NCBI RefSeq assembly: GCF_002846555.1
Contig: NZ_PJMS01000001.1
Coordinates: 5,797,501-5,861,500 of the forward strand
From: Aquimarina sp. MAR_2010_214
GTDB lineage: Bacteria; Bacteroidota; Bacteroidia; Flavobacteriales; Flavobacteriaceae
Direction of reading: 5' to 3'
Length of the DNA stretch: 64,000 nt
Part shown: one piece after another, positions 45,586-57,500 of the stretch
How positions within the stretch are numbered: position 1 is the stretch's first letter
Layout of the letters: the number at the start of each line of letters is the position of its first letter
Program-made: the position numbers and the translations under genes
The notes under the pieces: generated by a model
What the model was told of the DNA's origin: nothing
Seen by the model: only the letters and a program-made list of their open reading frames with translations
Database searches by the model: none

Positions 45586-48500
45586 ATGGGCGACTTCAAT
45601 GATCTTTTAAGCAAATTAATGCAAGGGCAGGATGCTAGTGAGTCTACTACCAGTGCGTCAATAAAGGACATGCTTGCACTTATAAAAAGCAAGGATGAGC
45701 TACGATTTTATGTAGACGGTACTCCCAATTTTGGACATCAGGCCACTACAGTAAATATCATGAAAAGAATAGTTGATGCAACCGACTATTCTAAAAATAT
45801 TCTGATGATCTATTCGGGATCAGATACACCTAGTAAACTGGCTATATTACTTACCGGGCTTATTCCAGATAATATCTCAACAGCTAGTATCACTTATGGC
45901 AAAGCTACTATTACCTTTTTAGAATATAAAGACACAAAACCAAACCTGGAACAAATCGATTTTGGATTTACTGGCGGAGCTGATAACAGCGAAGTAAATT
46001 ATGCCGACCTTTTTAATGTCACCTATTTTTTAAGACTACAACCTTATTTATGGGAAAAAGCACCTAACCAAATAGAACGCAAAGGTAAAGACCCTTATGA
46101 TTTAACAAAAGAATCAGCTTCATTTGCAGAATTAGCCTTTAAATTCCCTACTGACTCCTTAACAACTGTTCCAGAAACCTTATGGACATGGTATGCCAAA
46201 AATCAAACTTATAATCCCGATCTAAAAATAAGATCTATAAATGCCGAGTCGATTTATAATGCCCATACTACTAAAAAGGAACTTCGCCTTTGGCCAATAT
46301 ATGGTTTGCATCAGTTTTCTAGTCCGGCAGAAATGACCTTAAATTTGATCCTTTCTGCTTTTACTGCACAAATGAGCAGTAATACACCCATCGCATTTTT
46401 TATCCTAAGTGATATTGCCAAAATACAAGAAAAATACCAGGAAATGCCTTTTGATTATGTCTCGGCATTTGCGGATGACCTAAAAAATAAAAACAGCTCT
46501 CTGCCAGCTCTCAAAGCAAAAATCAAAGAAGCTTATCTGGATACCGATCTCATGGGAGCTTATGCCCAATTAAGTTTAAATAATTTTATTCTTAAATTGG
46601 GGCAACAAGTAAAACCACTAATGGATGGTGGATATACACTAACATTAGTAGAAGGTTACAAAAATGGGAGCTATGTACAAATTGATGATCTAACCAGTAC
46701 ACTTACTAGTGCAGGAAATAAAGAAATAGTGGCTATCACTCTTGGGCCAGTTCCTCAGGAAGTTTATAATTATTACTATGCCAATTCGGGATTACCTGGA
46801 GTTTTTGAAGGTCAAGGATCTTCTAGTCTACCTATTAGTTTAGGACGACCTTTCCTACAAATTCCGAAAACAGGAGAAGAAGACAGGGCCAATTATCCTT
46901 CTACCTTGTCTGCTGTAAACTATTCCCCTGTTGCAGAAGCTGCAAAAACTGCAGCATTAAATTTCAGAAATCAAACTTTTGATACGTATCTGCAAAAAAC
47001 AAATCCAGGTAAACCCGAAGAGTACTACAATGCATTAGCTGTTTCGGGAACATTTATGATTAATTCATATACCCAATCTAATGATGTACATACCTATTTT
47101 ACGAATTTAGGAACCTACTATCAGCAGGACATTCATGATAAATTAATGCTTGGTCTGGTAGGAGTTAAATTAGTCCTGCCCGTTGTTACGCTATTAGCTT
47201 CTTCAAAAGCTCGTACCAAAACCAGTTCTGATACTGATCTAATGGTTTTAGAAGAAGAAGCACTTACATTAGAAGGTGTTTATAATAAACTTATCAATAA
47301 CTATAGTAACGGTGGTGTAAATATCCTAAATGCATTACCCAATACATACTTATCCTCTTTTTTCAAACTCGTAACGGGTAATTTGTTTTTTATTACCGTA
47401 GACAAAGAGGATATCACAAAAGAAAAAGACGGAGATACAGTAACGCAGGTTACCTTATCTAAAGGAACAACAACTGCCTTTGGCCCTGATTTTAATATTA
47501 CATTAAATTTTACCAGTCCCGAAGAGTCGGTTGTAACAGAGATTGAAACGGAAATAAATCAAAGTTGGAATATCGACGGAATCCCTTGGATAGGTTTCGA
47601 AAAACCTGGTTTCAGTTTAAAAATTAACGAAGCCGGAAGTGCAGTAGAAGGAGGTTTGAAGGGGAATATTATTGGGTCTGGAAAAGATCCCAATAATGAT
47701 CCTATAGTACTGGAAACAATGATTAAATACCCTGAAGAAGAGAGCACCTGGCTTATTACTGGCGGTTTTAGCAGTCCTCTTAGTGTATCCAGTTTTTTCC
47801 AGATGGCCGGAGGTATTAATCTGGTTCAAGTACTTCAACCTCCTTTGAATGGAATGGCAGGTTTTGGTTTAAAAGACATTCAATTGCATTATAACAATCA
47901 AACTCATGCATTTGATTATATGTCCTATGCAATGAGTACAGATACGCCGTGGGAATTGTCTGCAAATCCTCCTTTTCAAATTAATCCCAGCGTAGATGTA
48001 CAGGTTTATAATGTACAGGACGTAGCAAACAGAAAAATTGAATTTACGGTAACTGGTGATTTTAAAATAGGCGAAGGAACGGTTACTATTTTAGGTAGCT
48101 ATCCCGATTTTAAAGTCCACGGAGGATTAAGTGATGGTGTAATCCAGCTTAGTGACCTACTGAAATTATTTGGTGCAGGACCATTGGATTTAGAGACTGC
48201 CGTGACCTTATTGGACTTTGACCTAAAACCAAATGAAAAATATTATCAGCTAAATACAATTCTTGAGGCTAATAAACCCTTAGTTATAGGACCTCTTTTC
48301 ACGATTAATAAACTAACAGTTAATATAATTCACAATACAGGTAGTAATGAAGTCAGTATTGGAGGTGAATTTGTAGTATTACCCGAAAGTATGAAAATTG
48401 GGCTATCACTACAATCTTCCTATGCCACAGGAAGTGGTTGGACATTTACCGGAACACAGACCTCTGGTGCCTTAGAAATTGGGCAGCTCCTCACTTTTTA

Positions 48501-51500
48501 TATCGAACCAACCTGGAAACCCGAGGATGGATTCGATTATGCTATTGATGGCCTTGGTTTTAAAATCCAGTCAAAAACCAAATATTGGGAGTTTAGTGGT
48601 AAAACTGCTAAACCCTGGGAGATTGATTTCCTTAATCTTAAGATAGCCGGTAATGCTATGGTAGCATATGGTAAAAAAGATGAAGAAACAGAAGTAGGAT
48701 ACTACGGTAATATTAATGCTGATGTTACCTGGCTGGGTATTAATTTTCAAGCATTTTATGATTTTGATCCTAGCGTAAAATCTTTTGGAATTATCTGGGA
48801 ATTCTTAAAAGGTGAAGTAAAAGATATTGGTACTAAAGCAAAACCTCATTATATCGCAGAATTAAGCTTTACCGAATCTACCACTATTGGTAGTATGGTA
48901 GAAAAAATGGTGTCCTGGGCAACAGGAACTCAATTTGGACTAGCTGCCCCCTGGAATATTCTCGATAAGATACCACTTAACAACTTAAGTCTAAAGTATG
49001 ATTTCACATCAAAACAGGTTGGTTTCAGTCTGGGGATAGGCTCAATTACTTTAGGGTTTGCTACTATAGAATCTATTGGAATTACCTACAAATCAAATCA
49101 ACCTGATCCAAAAGATAATGGGGTAATGGTTACTTTAGATGGTAGTTTTTTATGGCAAGACAACCCTAAGGAGTCTTTAGCCTGGGATGCTGCCAAACCA
49201 GAAACCACACCTTCTCCTTCGGGGCAAGGAAATAAGTATCTGGATTTACGTTTACTGGCATTAGGACAGCATGTTGAAATACCTGGCTTCCAGAATGTAG
49301 AAAAAGTACAAGATGCTATAGATATTATGGTTGGTCTGCCACCTACTGAACCTGGAGAAATTCCTGGCATCAATTTAGATCCCAACAGTAACTGGTTGGT
49401 AGGAATGGATTTTGGAGTACTTAAGCTTGAAGAAGATAAAAAATCTACTTCAGCAGCTGCATTGGCTAATGGATCTGATACCAGTAGCAGTGATTATTTT
49501 ATCACCATGCAGATTGTTTTTAATGATCCTAATCTATATGCATTACGCCTGGCTCTCGAAGGAGAACCGGCCCGTATTTTTAAAGGTCTGGATTTTCAGA
49601 TTTTATATAAAAAGATAAGTGATACCATAGGTATGTATAAGGCAGAAATTGCTTTACCTACCGTAATGCGAAAAATACAATTAGGCCAGGTTAATCTTAC
49701 ATTACCAATTTTTGGTATAGAATTATTCACTAATGGTGATTTTCAGGTAGATATAGGATTTCCATGGAAAGAAGATTTTTCTCGATCATTCACTTTTCAA
49801 ACCTTGATTTGGACACCTGTTGGTATCCCGATCCCTGTAATGGGTTCTGCCGGAGTTTATTTTGGTAAACTTAGTAGTGCTACAACCAATAAAGTACCAG
49901 ATGCTACTAATGGTACCTTTAATCCTGTTTTGGTATTTGGTTTCGGTATACAGTTTGGATTTGGATATGATTTTGATGCTGGTATTTTGAAAGCAGGATT
50001 TAGTCTTACTGCAGTAGCTATTTTGGAAGGGGTTCTGGCTAAGTTTAATCCATATCAATTAACGACGACCTCTTCATCTAATGATGCCCAGGTAGCAGAA
50101 GCGTATTATTTCTGGTTTAGAGGTACAGTAGGTGTCATAGGAAAACTATATGGTACTATTGATTTTGCTATCATTAAAGCAGATCTTAATATTGACATCA
50201 GGTTATTGGCTCAATTAACGTTTTCTCCTTATGAACCTATTGTAATTCAGTTATCAGCCTCGGTAAGTGTTTCACTAAGTGTGAGTATAAACCTGGGATT
50301 ATTCAAAATAAAAATGCATTTCAGCTTCTCTGCAAGCATCAGTCAAAGCATTACAATCAAAGCAATAGCAAGCAATCCACCATGGCAAACTGCCGAATCT
50401 GGTATCGCTTTAAAAGCATATGCGCAGAATGAATTACAAAATGCGAAACAACTTCGTATCGCTTTACATAACCCGCTTACAGTAGCATTAACTCAGGTTA
50501 CACCAAACTGGTCTAATCTGGAAAAAGCAGCAACAGTTGTACCGCTAACAGGATATTTGGGACTAGGGCTTACTATGGCCGGTGATAAAGCTACCCAATT
50601 AAGCGAGCAACAGGCATGTTATATTTCTATGCTTTTCTTAGAATCGATGACATCACCACAAGAAAATCGTATAGATGGATATCAAAAAGCTTTTAAAGAC
50701 ACTACAGATTCTTCTTTTGAATTACTAAGTAAAGAAATTTTTAGATGGACAATAGCTGCGCTTCAGAATGGGTCTATCACTAGTGAACAAGTAGATACTA
50801 CTCCTGTCACCAGTTCACAGCTAACACAATTATTAGCTTATTTTAGTGACCCTTCTAATCCAAGTCCAATCCCGACAAAAGCTATAGATTCTTTTATGAC
50901 AGATCAGTTTAATCTGCTTATCCAGGAACAACCACAACAAGAAACAGATGTCAATGCTGCATTCTTCCCAATGGCATTATCACTAGAATTATCGACACCA
51001 GATTATGATACTGATTACAAAGGAGTGACCTATGATTTTAAAAACTATAACACTATTTCTTCTACATATATAAGTGATCTTAGAAAATACTTCGATCAAT
51101 TAGCCATTCAAATGCAGGAGAAAGATCCTGCTACTTTTGCGGCCTTTGCAGAAGGAGAAGATATTTCTGTAGGTAATTTTGTATTCAGCGACTATTTCTT
51201 ATTGATTGCCAAACAAATGGTCCAGAATGCTCAGGATTCTTTAAAAGATTTTAAATATTATACCAGTAGTGGGGATAGTCCAGATAGTATAGTAAAATGG
51301 ATTAATGATAATGGTGATCTTTCTGGCGAAATGGCCTATACTGTTGATGAACTTTTTAATGATAATTCTGGGATAGCATTGAATTCTGGTAAAACTATGC
51401 ATATCCCCAATAGTACATACACAGTACAACAGGGAGATACCTTTGATAGTGTTGCCAATCAAAGTATTTATGGAAAGAGTTTTGATGGAAATAGCCTGGC

Positions 51501-54500
51501 AATGCTAAACAAAGAAACTCAAAACATTCTGCAAGAAGGTATCGCTATTAGTTTTACCTATAACAATTATACATACGATTACACTACTTTACCTTCTCAA
51601 TCTCTAGTCAAAGTTGTTGATGCTATCAATGCTATCGTACCCAAAGGAAACGAAATTGATATTGATATTTTGATTACTGACGGAGATATTGCTTCTATAG
51701 CAAATTTATTACTTCCTGTTGCTACATTGCGTATTCCTCTAATTACATATGCTACTATTGAAGGAGATAGCCTGAGAAGTATTGCTTCTAAATTCAATGT
51801 TACTCAAAAGGATCTGGCCAAGAAACCAATTGACAAAAACCATAATAATGGTGAGATTCCGGATCTATTTGATTCTGCTACATTGGACATGGCAAATCTG
51901 GAACAATTTAAAGTAGGAGAGTTACTTAAAGAAATTCAGGCTACTCAGGGCATACAACATTTGTCAGGTATGACTTCCAGATATTATCTTGCCGGTCTTA
52001 AACTTCCGGTAGATGGAGTTACACCAAACTATAAAGGGATGTGGGTAGAAGATAATAAAGGTGTCTTATCATACGGGGATCTTGAATCTGCAGGACTATA
52101 TGCACTAAATGGTCAGCAGTTTCCTATCCCCACTCTTACAGAAGGTAATAATTTTGAAATTACCTTTAGCAAAAAACCAGAAATTCTAAAATGGTTATCT
52201 TTTAATGGTGATGATCCTACAAAAATGGTAATTACTATTAAACCCGATAGTGATGATGCTATCCGTATAAATAAGGTTGCTGAATATGCTACCAAAAACA
52301 AACTAAATACTGGTCTTAGTTTCTTAGGTGTTACTGATTTATTTACGAATAGTGAAGCTAGTTATCCATATACATCAGAGATTGTTTGGAATGCTGCTTC
52401 TGCTATTAACCTACCATATGGAGGTACTCCTCCTGGTGTGCCGGCATTAAGCTTATGGCCATTACCAGATACGTTACTGCAACTTCCGGATCTAAATACC
52501 AGAGCGGTTAACCCAAGAATGGAATTTTTAATAGGCCAATATGATGAGGTCTCTAAAAAGATGATCAATCATGATGCTACATATTACGGACTAGGATCTC
52601 TCGTAGAAGTTACAATCAAGAAAGTACCTGTAGTTTCTGATAGTCCATCTACACAGACTACTTATGAAGTAGTTGGAGCAAACAGTAATAATGCTAATAT
52701 TCTTGAAAAAATAGTTAGCGAAATCGGTGATAACAATTCGCTAATTGCCAGTTTGATCCCTGCTTATGCAGTTAATTCTAATGGAAGTACACCAGACGGT
52801 ATCCAGACAGATGCACAAAATGCACTTACTATGGGATTAGCCCAGGTAAATCTCTCTACGGAAACAAGACCTGATATGGCTTTTGATCTCATGCTTAAAA
52901 GTGCAGTCCGTACCGAAGATGAAAAAATGCGATTGCTCAATACACAAACAGATTTCTTACGTTTACTATGGCAAGCCAGTATCACCAGAAATGGAGGATA
53001 CTATTTATACTACTTTAATTCAGCTAATAAACAAGGGCTTCCGGATCGTATTTTTGATGATAACGGCGAAGCTACATTATCATTTATTGTAATGTATAGC
53101 AAACCCTCTGAAGAAAGCTTTCAAAATACAGTAACTTCATATATGAATGTTTTTGCTAATGGAGAAACTATTAATAAAGATAACTCTGTACTCTTTGCAC
53201 AATCAAATCCTAATACCATAAAGTTAGCATCTGCTAATACACAAACACTACGTGAACTGGCCTATGCTTACTACGGAAATGTAGCCGATGTAGCCACCGA
53301 TAATCAAGAGTTGACCCTTAGATCAGCAATTAAATTAAATATCAATGAAGGTATCTATGAAGTTGGAGTTGGTGGTAATACGCTTCAGGAAATCGCTACC
53401 CGTTTTGAGACTACTGTTGCTGCTATACAGGAAATCAACAAACAGAAATCAGGTAGCGAATTACCTGATCAGCTAAACTTATTTGATTCTATTTTCTTAC
53501 CGCAGCTTACGATCACCATAGGTACCAGCCCTGGTGGCACTACCTTCTTTTCATTATCCGATTTTTATGGAGAGAATATTTCCTCTATGGCCAATTACAA
53601 TCAGGATGTTGTAGGGATATTTGCCGATAGTCAAGAGATTAAAAGTACCGGGGGTCCAAAAATCAGGACAGCTACCGTTGCAGCAGGCACAACTTCTATA
53701 GACGCTATACGACCAATACCTGCTCCTGTTCCCGATAATCCAAAAACAGCAGGTTTTGGAGAGCTATTCTTACAAAATGTCTATAGTTCACTAACCTATC
53801 AGGTAGTAGCTAATGATTATTTTAACAGTAGTAATATTGGATTACCTTCTGGTCCGACAACAGATGCAGAAGACCCAGAGAGTACTGATAAAATCCAGGT
53901 TCCAAAAACACTAACTGCCAATGATAACTGGGACTACCAGGTAAGCATACCTTATACTCGTTTTAGTAAAGAGGTAGTCGCTTCAGAAAATGATCTTCCA
54001 GACGGAAACGATAGTCCGTATTTGGGATTAGGTGATATTCTTCAAGTTAATTTTGCATGGCAGGATATTTATGGTAACAGCATTATAAGCGAGTTATCGG
54101 ATCCTTCGGCAACCAGTAATGAACCATTAAATGAACCACCTGTATTAACAGGATATACAGATGCTATTCTAGGACTTAACCAGTGGCCTTCAGTTAGTTC
54201 TTCCTGGATGGTAACCGGCGAAGAAGGGCAAGCCAAACTAGATACGGGATTAAATTTTGACCCTAGTTATTATCAGGGACTGATCACTACAACAGCAAAA
54301 AACAATACTACCATTCTGGGTCAATATACTGTAACTGTAGATGAAACCAGTGCTATAGACAAAACTAATTATACTATTGATCAAAATGTCAATATCGAGT
54401 CTATTGTTCTTAATGCTGATAAAAAATCAGTTACCATTACGGTAGATAACATTCCCGAAAATGTAGAAATCACAGTTACTATAAGTAATGTTAAAGCAGA

Positions 54501-57500
54501 TTTAACTGATCCTGGTGATAAGAACGTTCTTGTTTTTAACGGTTGGTCTAAATTTAGCGCTGACAATGATAAAGATCTGGCTACTTCTACAGTCATAGAA
54601 CAGGCAATCAGGGATCTACAAACCTATACTCAGATTTGGTATCAGTTAACCGACCCTAATGGTATCGCTTTTCAAATAGATACTACATTAACTTCTGATG
54701 CTTTTGTACTAAGCAAGGATGATGTGAACAGCCTGATTCAGGAATGGATTGCTTCTATCTATCTATTCTTAGCTAATCGCAGTATGGGAGAAATTACTAC
54801 TGCGACACCAGATAGTGATCACACCATATCCTTCGACATAAATACTGCACAGGTAAATACCGAGCAAATATTCAGATTAGAGTTGCGTTTTACCATCGAG
54901 CGTATTGGAGGTTCTATTTCTGGTGATTTTGAAACTACCGGAGGTATTAAATCCGCAAGTACTAGTATTCCACCTTTATCAAAAGCAGAATCAGGAACAA
55001 CTACAGGTTTAGAAGACTTTGCGATTGGTTTTGAAACTGCATTATCCAAAAAAGATGTGTATCAACTTAAAGTTACTTCTGGTGTGGACCGCGATGAGAA
55101 TCTAAGTAATGCTGGGGGTACAGAAATATGGGCTACTCGATTAGGTGTTGATTCGGCTACCAGTATTGGATATGAGATCAACGATACCAGTAACCCGGTG
55201 ATTTTTGCACCAAAACCAATATCTAATAAGTTAGAGACAAAAGATCACATTCCTATCTATTATTTTAATCCTAAGACGGGGATAGATTTCTCTACTCCTT
55301 CTACCTATACTGATTTTAAAAATATTGATATGGATCTCTGGGGTAAACAGATCTTTTCGAGTATTGATGATGTATTAACTCCTGAATTCACCGCTGCTAT
55401 TCAATTAGTCGATAATTTCGGAAGTACAACATTCCTCACCGATATGTTGGCCAATAAAAAACGCCTGGCAGAAATCCTTAAACTATCGATGGTACCTGTT
55501 TTTGCAGGGCAGACAGCAGATACGTCTGATATTCAGGAAACCTTCTTACAACAATTATTAGTTAAACTTAGTAATGCGTATACCACTCGTGCCGGAATTC
55601 AGTTTGCCGCTACTGTACAGGCAGATACTGTTCCCGAAGATGCAGATACTCCTCAACTTTACGGAAATATAAATCTGAACTTTGCTTTTATGGGGGTAGA
55701 ATTAGATCAGGAAGAAGCTACTATAGTGTATCTTTTCTTCTCTAATTTTATGAGTAAAGAAGAAGCAGAAAAAATAAGTAATTACACCGTTTCAGATGAT
55801 ATACATGTTTTAAACGCTTCATTACTTAGTGAAAATAATCGCATTGTACGTTTAAAATTAAGTGGAGATGCTGTAATCGATAAAACTATAGTAACTATAG
55901 CAGATACATTGTTTGATGAAGTTGGAAACGTTATTACACCTCCACTACATCATACAGTACAGCAAAAAGTTGATGGTGGTAACTTCAGCACATCCTTTAG
56001 TCTAAGTTCACCAAAATTGGCGTTAGATGAAAGTAAAGATGCTAAGCTACCCTTCCTACTTTCTTCTCCAGATATCATTAGAGGTACCGAAAATGAAGTA
56101 TTATCCTATCTAGATCTGGATATTACCTATGCTGGCTTTGCTATCGAGCATCAAATTAGTTCGGTTCCGGGAATCGAAGATTATAAAGCATCATCATGGT
56201 TAAGTTTTATTTCAAAAAGCAAAACCAATCCAATAGAAACTTCATTAGGCAATTTTAAAGTTCCTTTGATTTTAAGGTCCTTCCCCACTGCACCAGCAAT
56301 GGTTAAGCAAGAGGGTTCTTATCCTTATACTACAGATACTAATGCCATAGATGATATCCTGAATTGGAATTACCAGATCACGTATTCTCAATCCTTTCAC
56401 TATCCTCAGGATCAGGTTAATATTGAGATTCTGTTTAATGTTCAGGAGAATATGGCTAAAGCTCTTGCCGGTTTTGATGATGCATTTGCACAAATGGCTG
56501 AATTCATTTCTGTTTTTCCTAACATCAATCAGGTATTTAATGATACATTAATCAAGATCGATGCTACGACTACAGATGCTTCTCAGTTCGAATCAGCAGC
56601 AGTGGCCTTATCATCCTATAACCAGATGGTTTCCAAAATGGCAGATGCCGCAGAAACCAGTAATGGCTTTGCTCTTAACACCTTTAATGAGCTATTAAAA
56701 CAAGGCTATACTGCAGATCCATATGCATTTTACATCAAAGAAAGTTCTACAACAATAGAAACGACTACAGGAGTATTATTAGTTAACATTTTTGGTGCAG
56801 TACCAGAAGGAATTGGTATCCCGATTGTGAATATCCCTGATTACAATGCAATTAGCATTGACCCTCAGGATGGAGCTAGTTATAGTTATTATTATACTTC
56901 TAAAAATACAGGGGAAATCCTTGAAGCTTCTATTGGGCAATCTATAGCAAATCGTGAGGTACTTATCCCTACAATGAATATCCTAAACAGACAGGATGCT
57001 GACACCACTGCAAACCTGAAGCGTAATGTAGAATTAGTACCCGGTAAACCATCTGCAGATGATTTTGTATATACGACAGGTAATATAGGGTTTTCAAATA
57101 CATTTCATCCAACTATAGATAGTAGTAAACCACTAAATATTGCAACGATAAATAATCCGTCCAGCCCTAATGTTGAAACATTAGAACAACAGCTTACTAT
57201 TTTATTTGATACGTTATTGGCAGAAAACTCCCAGGATACCATTAGTATTTTAATGAATGCTAATTATAGCTATCAGGCAAACAGCAAGCTAAGTGATATT
57301 TTCCTTCCGGTAATTATGCAACCATTACAGTCGATACAAGTACTAGGTAATGGATCGGATAAAGCACTAAAACAAATGATTTCTGATTGGGCAAATAGTA
57401 TTAAAGAATGGTATAGTACAAATCAAGTAGATAATACCGAAGCATCACTTTGGTTTGACCTCACTATATTTTCTAATCTAACAGCACAACCTAAACCATT